From Calidifontibacillus erzurumensis (GTDB lineage Bacteria > Bacillota > Bacilli > Bacillales > Bacillaceae_J): a stretch of 64,000 nucleotides of DNA. Position 1 is the first letter of the stretch. Every line of letters begins with the position of its first letter. The notes under the pieces are model-generated. The model was given only the letters and a program-made list of their open reading frames with translations. It ran no database searches and had not been told where the DNA came from. Position numbers and translations under genes: made by a program. This document shows, one piece after another, positions 8,602 to 16,471 of the stretch. The stretch covers positions 62,001 through 126,000 of the forward strand of contig NZ_JABTTE010000005.1 of NCBI RefSeq assembly GCF_013303125.1, read 5' to 3'.

Positions 8602-11538
8602 TTATCTTTGATCGAATTGGTCTAATGAAATTAGAACTTCGCGTGGTTTCGATCCTTTTGCTTCGGAAACGAATCCCCTTGCTTCCATCATTTCTATTAA
8701 TCTAGCAGCACGATTATAGCCAATTCTAAACCGCCGCTGCAAGCTTGATGCAGATGCTCCGCCTTGTTCAATGACAAATCGACACGCCTCATCAAATAGT
8801 CCGTCCTCATCATCAAACTCTTGAACTTGTTTGACTAAATCTTCCTGAACGAATAAATAATTTGGCTTCATTTGTTTTTTAACAAACTGAGTCACTCGTT
8901 CAATTTCTTCATCTTTAACAAAATTTCCTTGAATCCGCACTGGTTTATTAGACCCGTTTTCAACAAAAAGCATATCTCCTCTTCCAAGCAGTTTTTCAGC
9001 TCCTGCCATATCAATGATCGTTCGTGAATCTACTTGAGAAGAAACTGAAAACGCAATTCTAGTCGGAATATTTGACTTTATTAAACCTGTAATGACGTCG
9101 ACAGAAGGACGTTGGGTTGCTAGTAATAGATGTATGCCACAAGCCCGTGCTTTTTGCGCAATTCGGCAAATTGCATCTTCAACATCACCTGGTGCAACCA
9201 TCATCAAATCTGCTAACTCATCAATAATAATTACGATGTAAGGCATAATCTCTGCTTTGACATTCCCAGAACGAACTTTTTCATTAAAACGATTGATGTC
9301 ACGAACACCTTCATGGGCAAACAATTCATATCGCCGATCCATTTCTTCAACTGCCCATTTTAGAGCAGCAGTTGCTGCTTTGACATCTGTTATGACAGGG
9401 CTGACTAGATGAGGAATGCCGTTATAAGGTGCAAGTTCAACCATTTTTGGATCAATAAGCATAAGCTTCACTTCATGCGGGGATGCTTTATACAATAAAC
9501 TAATAATAATAGAATTTATACAAACACTTTTTCCTGATCCTGTTGCTCCTGCGATTAAGCCATGCGGCATTTTCCCAATATCTGTAACTATTGGCTGCCC
9601 AGCTATATCTAAGCCTAGTGCTACAACTAGTGGTGAAAGACTTTTTTGGAAGACGGGTGTTCGCAAGATTTCCCGAATAAGCACTGGACGGCACTTACGG
9701 TTTGGCACCTCAATACCTACAGTACTCTTACCTGGAATAGGCGCTTCAATGCGAATATCCTTGGCAGCAAGCGCCAATTTTAAGTCATCAGCTAAACTCG
9801 TAATTTTATTAACTCGAACACCTATGTCGGGCTGAATTTCAAATCGAGTGACAGATGGTCCTTTTAAAGCATTTACAACTTTTGCCCCAACGTGAAAGCT
9901 TTCAAAAGCTTGATCTAACAGACGACTTTGTTCTTGAAGCCATTCTTCGTCTTCTTCTACTTCAAGCGGTGGAACTTCAAGAAGGCTTAATGGCGGCTTC
10001 GTTATGGAGTGATCTCCCATATTTTGTTTTTCGGTCTTATTATTTAGCATTTGCCGATCTTGTTTTAACATTATGACATTGAATGGAAAACCACTTCGTT
10101 TACGTATTTGTTCCGTCGCTTGAATTTTCGTTTCTATTAAACTAGCATGTTGGTTAATACTTTTTGCACCTGCACCATTTGTATTATCAGTAATGTGCCC
10201 CGTTTCACTGATGCGATTCCCATCTTCTATTTTTTGTCTTTCTGATGCTGCAACTTGTCTATCTTCTATTATTTCGAAAGTTTCTTCACGATTGTGTACA
10301 TAATCTCCTGTTTGTGCAGTTGTTTTAACATTTTGTACACAATATATTGATTCCACAGCTTCGTCGCCTTCTTGTGCATAATTTTTTCTTTGCACAATTG
10401 ATTCACCGTTTTGTGGATATTCTGTTTGAACGACTGCATCGACATTATTGACATTATCCACTGGTTGTGCGACTTCTTGTCTATTTTGTACATAATTTAT
10501 TTTTTCCACAGCTTCGTCGCTTTCATATCCATCATCCGTTCTTTGTACAAATGCTTCATCGTTGTGCGATAAATCAGTTTTAACGACCGAATCAGTATTT
10601 TGTTCATTACCCGCTGTTTGCACCGCTGCTCCTCTAATTTGTGCATAATCTATTGTTTCCATTGCTTCGTCGCTTTCATGTGCATAATTCTCTCTTTGCA
10701 CAAATGCTTCACCGTTTTGTGGATATTCTGTTTGAACAACCGCATCAGTATCATCTGTTGTCTGTCTATCTGCTTCTCCATTTTGTGTATAATCTATTGG
10801 TTCCACAACTTCGATGCTTTTTTGTGCAAAATCCGTTCTTTCAAGAGAGTCTTCACTATTGTGTGGATAATTCACTTGTTGAGTAGAGAGTTCGGAGTCT
10901 TGTACATATTCTTCCGTTTGTACGAAAGCTTCCCCATCATTTTCATTTATTGTTAAGTGAGCAGCAGCAGTGTGATCTTGTGCATAATTTTCCAAACAGT
11001 TTAAGTTATCCACATGTTTTTCTTCTTCAGTAATGGATGATGCGGCAACCATCGGTTCCCTCTTTGAGGTAGCAGACGAAAATTCCACATTCTTATGAAT
11101 TGTTTTTTCATCTTCATTTTGCATATTTTTTATTCCAGAAAGTTCTTTTCTTTCATTTGAAAGCGGAGTTGCACTTGGGCGTCGATGGAAGCCGTAAACC
11201 GGAGATGGAACTTCTGTCGGTTTAAATGGCTTCGACTTTTTCAAGGGCACAGTTTCTTGCCTATTCTTCTCAAAATGCCTCTCTTCCTCTAGTATCCTGA
11301 TTCTTTCTTTTCGTTCATGTTCAAGTGAACTTCTAGTATTAGAAACTTTTTTCTCATCGGGAATTAACGGAAAGCGAAACTGACCTTTAGGATATTCATA
11401 AACGACTCTTGCATTTTGATTTTGTCCGTGATATATGTTTTGTCTACGGCGGTCTGCTTGTCTTATCCTTTGGTTCTCTCTTTTTTCTTCCTCTTCTTCA
11501 TTTTCCAAACCAAATAACTTTTTAAACCAATTTGCCAT
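8602..11538 (-). CDS. sftA: Septum-associated DNA translocase SftA with expanded linker
   Basis: About 978 aa. I chose ATG 11538 because the family begins M-x-W-[L/F]-K-[K/R]-x-F; an ATG at 11562 overlapping the ytpQ stop is an alternative and could be translationally coupled. Unlike SpoIIIE it has no transmembrane domain. A long acidic and polar linker precedes the FtsK/SpoIIIE motor: Walker A GATGSGKSVC, Walker B IIDELADLMM, and a C-terminal winged-helix gamma domain that reads SRS/KOPS-type sequences. SftA clears chromosomal DNA from the closing septum. The linker holds about 51-residue tandem repeats (see 10255-10960). Confidence 0.93.
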   Translation of the reverse strand: MANWFKKLFGLENEEEEEKRENQRIRQADRRRQNIYHGQNQNARVVYEYPKGQFRFPLIPDEKKVSNTRSSLEHERKERIRILEEERHFEKNRQETVPLKKSKPFKPTEVPSPVYGFHRRPSATPLSNERKELSGIKNMQNEDEKTIHKNVEFSSATSKREPMVAASSITEEEKHVDNLNCLENYAQDHTAAAHLTINENDGEAFVQTEEYVQDSELSTQQVNYPHNSEDSLERTDFAQKSIEVVEPIDYTQNGEADRQTTDDTDAVVQTEYPQNGEAFVQRENYAHESDEAMETIDYAQIRGAAVQTAGNEQNTDSVVKTDLSHNDEAFVQRTDDGYESDEAVEKINYVQNRQEVAQPVDNVNNVDAVVQTEYPQNGESIVQRKNYAQEGDEAVESIYCVQNVKTTAQTGDYVHNREETFEIIEDRQVAASERQKIEDGNRISETGHITDNTNGAGAKSINQHASLIETKIQATEQIRKRSGFPFNVIMLKQDRQMLNNKTEKQNMGDHSITKPPLSLLEVPPLEVEEDEEWLQEQSRLLDQAFESFHVGAKVVNALKGPSVTRFEIQPDIGVRVNKITSLADDLKLALAAKDIRIEAPIPGKSTVGIEVPNRKCRPVLIREILRTPVFQKSLSPLVVALGLDIAGQPIVTDIGKMPHGLIAGATGSGKSVCINSIIISLLYKASPHEVKLMLIDPKMVELAPYNGIPHLVSPVITDVKAATAALKWAVEEMDRRYELFAHEGVRDINRFNEKVRSGNVKAEIMPYIVIIIDELADLMMVAPGDVEDAICRIAQKARACGIHLLLATQRPSVDVITGLIKSNIPTRIAFSVSSQVDSRTIIDMAGAEKLLGRGDMLFVENGSNKPVRIQGNFVKDEEIERVTQFVKKQMKPNYLFVQEDLVKQVQEFDDEDGLFDEACRFVIEQGGASASSLQRRFRIGYNRAARLIEMMEARGFVSEAKGSKPREVLISLDQFDQR
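10255..10960 (-). repeat. 153-bp in-frame tandem repeats in the sftA linker
   Basis: Near-identical segments recur at 153-bp spacing; for example the CTTCGTCGC element recurs at about 10361, 10514 and 10667. In protein they give units containing DEAMETIDYAQ, DEAVEKINYVQ and DEAVESIYCVQ 51 residues apart, plus a shorter degenerate upstream copy. The unit is rich in Q, N, E, D, V and Y. The reading frame is preserved throughout, so copy number can change without breaking the protein. Confidence 0.8.
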
Positions 11539-11561
11539 TGTTCGATCACTCTTTCTAAACA

Positions 11562-12359
11562 TTACTGCTTATTTTGGGCAAGCACGAAAATCGGCTCGAG
11601 TTGTTTGTTTTCATAAAGAAAAGGTAGAACCGTTATCGGCACACGCCCTTCCGTAAAGAAATGCATCATCATTTGTCCGAGAATTGCAAATCCATTTTCA
11701 TTTCTAATATCACCAAAGATTAATACATCTTGGTGAGGTGTTGCTACTGTCATGGTCCCCTCTATCATAGACGCCATTTTTTCTAGTAATGAATCGTTTA
11801 ATATTCTACTAGCATCATATCCATCATTTGTATTGATAAAATAAAAAATATTACCCGCTACTTCATCTTTTTTATAGTTTGCAGGGAGTGACCTAACATT
11901 AAAACGAGCGATTTCTTTAATTTGTTCTTCGCTCCATCCTTCCTTTTTTACAAGCGAAGAATCAATTAACTGGTAGGATGTACCTAAATCAAGGGCATAA
12001 TAAATCCTCGTTTCCGCAGTATGATCATCAAAGATTAGTTTTTTTCCTTCTTTTGTTTCGGTAGGAAATGAAGTGGAACGGATAACTGGAAAGATTTGTT
12101 TTTCTTTTCCTGCCAATTCTTTCTTTTCAACCATCGCACTCATCGCTTCTTCAATATAATAAACAACTTCATCAATCGCTTTATCCTTTCGCTCTTCCCA
12201 CTTAGAAATAAGTGGTGCAAGCGCCACCGTCATACCTTTCTTCGTTTCTCGATCTTCAATACGCAACTGTTCATTTTTATGATCGTATTCAATTTTCCAA
12301 TTTTCCCGCTGCAATCGTCCTAGCAGTATGTTTTTCATTTTGATGCTCGTCATTTTCAC
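11562..12359 (-). CDS. ytpQ: DUF1444 family protein YtpQ
   Basis: About 265 aa. Start chosen at GTG 12359, which has AGGTGG 8 nt upstream; ATG 12353 is the alternative. The sequence aligns with the DUF1444/YtpQ family (N-terminal [25 protein letters not shown], mid-region [12 protein letters not shown]). No catalytic motif is recognised and there is no signal peptide, so it is presumably cytoplasmic. It sits between sftA and an unrelated lipoprotein gene (17 bp gap). In B. subtilis ytpR lies between sftA and ytpQ; it is missing here. Confidence 0.8.
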   Translation of the reverse strand: MKMTSIKMKNILLGRLQRENWKIEYDHKNEQLRIEDRETKKGMTVALAPLISKWEERKDKAIDEVVYYIEEAMSAMVEKKELAGKEKQIFPVIRSTSFPTETKEGKKLIFDDHTAETRIYYALDLGTSYQLIDSSLVKKEGWSEEQIKEIARFNVRSLPANYKKDEVAGNIFYFINTNDGYDASRILNDSLLEKMASMIEGTMTVATPHQDVLIFGDIRNENGFAILGQMMMHFFTEGRVPITVLPFLYENKQLEPIFVLAQNKQ

Positions 12360-12375
12360 TGACAAAACCACCTAA

Positions 12376-12927
12376 TTATTGTTTTTTATCGGTTTGTTCT
12401 TTTTCTTCCTTCTGTTTTGCATCATACTCAACAGAATTAGCAATTTCCATCATCTTTTTCGTATCTCGAGCGATATCATCAACCGTTGATAAAGTCGTCA
12501 TTTTAACACCGCCGATGCCAACAATTACTTCATAATTTTTGCCTTCAACTGGCGTAATAAGCAAATAGCCAAAACGACCTTTGCTCTTAAATGTTTCTTG
12601 TACTTCCTTTTTTGCTGCTTGTAATTCATTAAATAAAACTTCACTATCAAGCGCTTCATTTGGATTTACAAACAAAATATATTCTTGATTATCTTTCTTC
12701 AAAATAATATTGTGTTCCGATTTTTCTTTTACTTTATATTCTTTCGGTAAATAAAAGCTGAAAAGATCAGAAGACTCCGTCGGTTCCTGTTTTGTTTCAT
12801 TAAACGTTGCTTCCGCTATTTGTATAGCTTCTGCAATCGCTTCGTCTTCTTTCCCATTACATCCTGTTAATAAACTAACCGTCAAAAGTGTGATTGCCAA
12901 AAATCGAATAAAATCTTTCAATTTCAT
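12376..12927 (-). CDS. Small predicted lipoprotein of unknown function
   Basis: 183 aa. A lipoprotein signal peptide is clear: positive N-terminus, hydrophobic residues 8-19, lipobox LLTGC with Cys23. The mature part is a mixed alpha/beta domain of about 140 residues (FYLPKEYKVKEKSEHNIIL onward) with a highly charged Lys/Glu tail. I do not recognise a named family. Its start overlaps the DUF84 gene by 4 nt (ATGA), so the two are translationally coupled. It occupies the place where B. subtilis has ytpP. Confidence 0.75.
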   Translation of the reverse strand: MKLKDFIRFLAITLLTVSLLTGCNGKEDEAIAEAIQIAEATFNETKQEPTESSDLFSFYLPKEYKVKEKSEHNIILKKDNQEYILFVNPNEALDSEVLFNELQAAKKEVQETFKSKGRFGYLLITPVEGKNYEVIVGIGGVKMTTLSTVDDIARDTKKMMEIANSVEYDAKQKEEKEQTDKKQ

Positions 12928-13454
12928 TTTCCTCCTTCGCTTACTTTTTGCGAGGCAAATAAATATTGACCAACAAGTAATTTTACAATATGTGTAAACA
13001 TTTCTTCGCGTTGAACAAGATTATTGGTAAAAACACCAATTGCTCCTTCTTTGGAACGAACATCATGTTTCGCAGTATATTCCTCCATCACTTCTGAGAG
13101 TTCAAACCCATTTCGCAATCCCCTTGCAACATCTTCTGGAAGCAAAATTCTAGCGCCGCTTGCAATGAATTCCGTTCCATCTTTTAGTTTAAGGGCACCC
13201 CAATTACAAAGGAGCATTCCTTCCTTTGTTTCCATTACTCCACCTTCGAGACCGATTCCGATATCACTATTTGTTTCAAATAACGCTCGATGAGCTCTGT
13301 TTTTAGCTCCAAGAAGCGTTTCCTCATCGGAAAATGGTTGGAGGGAAACACCTGATGGAACATCAACGGCAACGATCTCATTCGTTTCAGATGCTAATAC
13401 ATTGGCAACAGCACCAATTTTTGTTTTATTTTTTGAACCTACCGCAATTTTCAT
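12924..13454 (-). CDS. DUF84 family protein (YjjX-like inosine/xanthosine triphosphatase)
   Basis: 176 aa. The N-terminus KIAVGSKNKTKIGAV and IGLEGGV match DUF84/YjjX, a Maf/Ham1-fold family that hydrolyses non-canonical ITP/XTP in E. coli. The start has no strong ribosome site and follows the M42 peptidase by 9 bp, so it probably reads as part of the ytoP operon. House-cleaning nucleotide hydrolysis in the cytoplasm is inferred from the family. Confidence 0.8.
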   Translation of the reverse strand: MKIAVGSKNKTKIGAVANVLASETNEIVAVDVPSGVSLQPFSDEETLLGAKNRAHRALFETNSDIGIGLEGGVMETKEGMLLCNWGALKLKDGTEFIASGARILLPEDVARGLRNGFELSEVMEEYTAKHDVRSKEGAIGVFTNNLVQREEMFTHIVKLLVGQYLFASQKVSEGGK

Positions 13455-13463
13455 TATTATACC

Positions 13464-14543
13464 TCACCTGTAACCGTAGTTTCGAATCGTCTCAACTGTT
13501 GTCTTATCTGTTTTCTTCACAAGATTGATTAATAATTCTTTTGCAGCTTGATAATCATCTACATGAATGATCGATGCAGAAGTATGAATATATCTTGCAC
13601 AAATTCCGATTACCGCAGACGGAACACCATATTTTGTCGTATGTACACGTCCAGCATCCGTGCCACCTTCCGAAACAAAATATTGATAAGGAATTTTTGC
13701 ACTTTCTGCTGTATCAAGAATAAAGTCGCGAAGAGTTCGATGTGTGACCATTGTACGGTCAAGTATTCTTAATAACACTCCTTTTCCTAATTGTCCAAAA
13801 GCATCTTTCTTACCTGAAGCATCATTGGCTGGACTTGCATCCAACGCATAAAAAATATCCGGCTCAATTAAATTTGCCGCAGTTTGTGCCCCACGCAAGC
13901 CTACTTCTTCTTGAACTGTTGCCCCCGCATATAAATGATTCGGCAACTGTTCGTTTTTTGTTTCTTTCAAAAGCTCAATCGAAAGTCCACATCCGTAACG
14001 ATTATCCCAAGCTTTGGCCATAATTTTCTTTTCATTCGCCATCGGCGTAAATGGACAAACTGGAACAATTGGCTGTCCTGGTTTAATACCTAAGCGAATC
14101 GCATCTTCTTTATCATCAGCACCAATATCAATTAACATATTTTTAATATCCATCGGTTTTTTCCTCGTTTGTTCATCAAGCAAATGAGGAGGAATGGAAG
14201 AAATAACACCAATTACATTGCCACGATCCGTTTCAATTTGAACTCGTTGAGCAAGAAGCACTTGGCTCCACCAACCACCTAGCGGTTGAAAACGGATCAT
14301 GCCATTTTCCGTAATTTGAGTGACAATAAATCCGACTTCATCCATATGGCCGGCAACCATTACTTTAGGTCCATCTATTGGGCCTTTTCTTAATCCAAAA
14401 ATGCTGCCTAAGTTATCTTGAATAATTTCATCGCTATATTTTTCAAGTTCCGTTCTCATAAACTTGCGCACATGATGTTCAAATCCTGAAGCACCAGGAA
14501 GTTCTGTTAATGTCTTAAAAAGTTTTAGTGTATCTTCATGCAT
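13464..14543 (-). CDS. ytoP: M42 family glutamyl aminopeptidase YtoP
   Basis: 359 aa from ATG 14543 with AAAGGAG 8 nt upstream. M42 metallopeptidase features are in order: [10 protein letters not shown] (metal His/Asp), AWDNRYGCG (bridging Asp), [10 protein letters not shown] (catalytic Glu and metal Glu), [17 protein letters not shown] and a C-terminal metal His in IHTSAS. These are cytoplasmic dinuclear-metal aminopeptidases that form large tetrahedral assemblies. It leads a probable operon with the DUF84, lipoprotein, ytpQ and sftA genes. Confidence 0.9.
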   Translation of the reverse strand: MHEDTLKLFKTLTELPGASGFEHHVRKFMRTELEKYSDEIIQDNLGSIFGLRKGPIDGPKVMVAGHMDEVGFIVTQITENGMIRFQPLGGWWSQVLLAQRVQIETDRGNVIGVISSIPPHLLDEQTRKKPMDIKNMLIDIGADDKEDAIRLGIKPGQPIVPVCPFTPMANEKKIMAKAWDNRYGCGLSIELLKETKNEQLPNHLYAGATVQEEVGLRGAQTAANLIEPDIFYALDASPANDASGKKDAFGQLGKGVLLRILDRTMVTHRTLRDFILDTAESAKIPYQYFVSEGGTDAGRVHTTKYGVPSAVIGICARYIHTSASIIHVDDYQAAKELLINLVKKTDKTTVETIRNYGYR

Positions 14544-14570
14544 AGAAAAAACTCCTTTCATAGTAGTAAG

Positions 14571-14630
14571 GAGGCGTCAGGAACTTATTTATCAGATCAC
14601 TAAAAAACAGTGATCCAGAATGCCTCTTTT
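14571..14630. other. Two-tier hairpin in the ytoP leader
   Basis: An outer GAGGC/GCCTC stem (14571-14575, 14622-14626) encloses a perfect GATCACT/AGTGATC stem (14595-14601, 14609-14615). It lies 28 bp before the ytoP start. It could be a 5' leader structure or, with the TTTT that follows on the plus strand, a weak terminator. It does not match a riboswitch class I know. Confidence 0.35.
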
Positions 14631-14778
14631 ACCAAGATTTAACTTCCTTCTAAAGCAAATGATCAAAATTCTAACAAGTTAATTTTACACTATCTATGAA
14701 AAACATGGTATGTACTTGTATTTTACCCACTATTTTCTCTATATTAAAAATAAATGATTGTATAAACGGAGTGATTAA

Positions 14779-15090
14779 ATGAAACTAGATAAACTTTTGC
14801 TAGGCTTTTGTACAGGTGTGATTGCCGGTGCAATTTTAAGCCAAAGCGCACAAAAAAAGACGATGCTTACATCGGAGTCTGCATTAGAGATTGCTAAAAA
14901 AGCTTTTAAAGAAAATGGACCAATTGATGGTTCTTGGATTTATGCGAAACCAGAACAAATAACAAAATATAACCTTCCATATAAAATTTATCGGGGCGGT
15001 ATTACGAGAACGATCAATGATAAGGTTGAACAATACGAATTTTTAATAGATGCAAAAACCGGCAGCATACTTGAAGTAAAACAAATTTAA
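14779..15090 (+). CDS. ytzB: YtzB, small PepSY-type anchored protein
   Basis: 103 aa. A hydrophobic N-terminal segment (about residues 5-21, LLLGFCTGVIAGAILSQSA) looks like an uncleaved membrane anchor. It is followed by a PepSY-like module (SALEIAKKAF...DGSWIYAKPE...YEFLIDAKTGSILEVKQI). PepSY domains are thought to modulate peptidases; placement beside the M42 peptidase is as in B. subtilis. Start is well supported by GGAGTGATTAA-ATG. Ends in a strong terminator. Confidence 0.85.
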   Translation: MKLDKLLLGFCTGVIAGAILSQSAQKKTMLTSESALEIAKKAFKENGPIDGSWIYAKPEQITKYNLPYKIYRGGITRTINDKVEQYEFLIDAKTGSILEVKQI

Positions 15091-15118
15091 AATACGCTAG
15101 TTCAAGTTTTGCAATAAA

Positions 15119-15171
15119 AAAAGCCATTTATTGCGATGCCGTTTTTTAATGGTCATCGCAATACCGGCTTA
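15119..15171. terminator. Bidirectional terminator between ytzB and trmB
   Basis: A perfect 9-bp stem ATTGCGATG/CATCGCAAT (15130-15138, 15154-15162) has an outer AAGCC/GGCTT pair and T/A-rich flanks, between convergent genes. Confidence 0.75.
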
Positions 15172-15179
15172 TTTCGCTT

Positions 15180-15821
15180 TTACCGAAACTGTGCTTCACA
15201 ACGATAAATTCTGTTTCCTTGTTTTGAAAACTTCTCTTCATACTCTGTCATAACATTTTCTTTTATGTTGCTTCGATGAAGATCAAGGCTAATATTTTTA
15301 ATTAACATCCCATATTTTGAAAAACTTTCTAAAGAATACTCAAACAATCCTTGATTATCTGTTTTAAAATGGATTTCTCCATCTTTGGCTAATACTTTTT
15401 CATACATGGCTAAAAATGATTCATAAGTTAATCGCCTTTTTTCATGTCTATTTTTTGGCCAAGGATCAGAAAAATTCAAGTAAATTCTTGAAAGCTCGCC
15501 CTCTGCAAAAATTTCAGATAAATTTCCCGCATCGATATTTAACAGTCTAACATTTGTTAATTGATTTTCCAGCGTTAACTCTAACGCACTAACAATGACA
15601 CTCGTATATTTTTCAATTCCAATAAAATTGATCTCCGGATGGAGCTTTGCCATCCCATTAATAAATGCTCCTTTTCCCATTCCAATTTCCAAATGAATTG
15701 GATTTCCATTTTTAAATATTTCTTGCTGCCATCTTCCGTTATAATTTTGCGGTTCAGGAATTACAAGATCCGGATGTTCCTTAATTTTATCATAAGCCCA
15801 TGGCTTATTTCTTAATCTCAT
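15180..15821 (-). CDS. trmB: tRNA (guanine-N7)-methyltransferase TrmB
   Basis: 213 aa from ATG 15821 with AAAGGAGG about 10 nt upstream; the longer in-frame extension lacks a ribosome site and would exceed the usual length. SAM-binding motif LEIGMGKGAF and the TrmB signature NFSDPWPKNRHEKRRL are present. It methylates G46 in tRNA variable loops. Neighbour of ytzH as in B. subtilis, but ytmP is not here. Confidence 0.95.
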   Translation of the reverse strand: MRLRNKPWAYDKIKEHPDLVIPEPQNYNGRWQQEIFKNGNPIHLEIGMGKGAFINGMAKLHPEINFIGIEKYTSVIVSALELTLENQLTNVRLLNIDAGNLSEIFAEGELSRIYLNFSDPWPKNRHEKRRLTYESFLAMYEKVLAKDGEIHFKTDNQGLFEYSLESFSKYGMLIKNISLDLHRSNIKENVMTEYEEKFSKQGNRIYRCEAQFR

Positions 15822-15880
15822 CTTATTGATGCCTCCTTTAATTACAACTCTTAACATACCATGAATACGGCCATTTGAAT

Positions 15881-15910
15881 AGGGGCTGTCCAAAAAAATG
15901 AAAAGCCCCT
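15881..15910. repeat. Short inverted repeat carrying GGGCTGTCCAAA
   Basis: AGGGGCT (15881-15887) and AGCCCCT (15904-15910) pair. The GGGCTGTCCAAA core recurs at 22764-22775, so this may be part of a small dispersed repeat. No T run follows on either strand. Confidence 0.4.
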
Positions 15911-16083
15911 AAAATGCATTGAAAAGAAATTTTAACGATGTGATGAAATTGTATATTTTTCACGAAATACCTTTCCTCGACAAATCTTTCCCATAAGGAA
16001 TAACCTTTTGTTATTTTGCTTACGCTAAAGGAAAGCAATGTCCTTTGTTTGGATGCTAATAAATAAAAAAGCGAGGGATATCG

Positions 16084-16368
16084 ATGCCTCTAAATGAACA
16101 TCATCAACTAACCATTATTCAAGATATATTAACAAATCATCAACTGGATTGCTGCGGAACAACAGCAGAATGTCAGCAAGTTGAACGACTCATCCAATCA
16201 TTACTAGAAAAGCAAGTAGATGAAAATATTAAAAACACGTTGTTAGATGTTTATAATTATTGTCAACATGGACAATATACAAAAGATTTGAATGAACATA
16301 TTCATCAAAATCAAGAGAACTTATCTTTATGGATTGATAATATTAACAAGTATAATAATTTGACATAA
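16084..16368 (+). CDS. ytzH: YtzH-like small conserved protein
   Basis: 94 aa, similar to the Bacillus YtzH family (DCCGTTAECQQVERLIQSLL). Mostly helical and cytoplasmic, with a CC and a further Cys pattern; no known activity. Divergent from trmB, the same neighbour as in B. subtilis. The ribosome site is GCGAGGGATATCG before the ATG. Confidence 0.8.
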   Translation: MPLNEHHQLTIIQDILTNHQLDCCGTTAECQQVERLIQSLLEKQVDENIKNTLLDVYNYCQHGQYTKDLNEHIHQNQENLSLWIDNINKYNNLT

Positions 16369-16394
16369 AACTACAATATTTCCAGGGAAATGAT

Positions 16395-16458
16395 AACCGC
16401 CTTTATTTTTGATCCAAGTAATGAGAAATGGATCGAAAGACAAAGGCGGTTTTTCCAA
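16395..16458. terminator. Terminator between ytzH and amyX
   Basis: AACCGCCTTT (16395-16404) pairs with AAAGGCGGTT (16442-16451), enclosing GATCC/GGATC, followed by TTTTCC on the plus strand. It lies between convergent genes. Confidence 0.75.
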
Positions 16459-16471
16459 ATATTTCTATAAT

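Noticed and set aside
10600-10956. 118-aa plus-strand frame across the sftA repeats
   Set aside because: It is the antisense of the in-frame tandem repeats; it lacks a ribosome site and exists only because of repeat composition.
10255-10960. Regularly spaced repeats as a CRISPR array
   Set aside because: The 153-bp period, coding frame and absence of unique spacers or cas genes rule this out.
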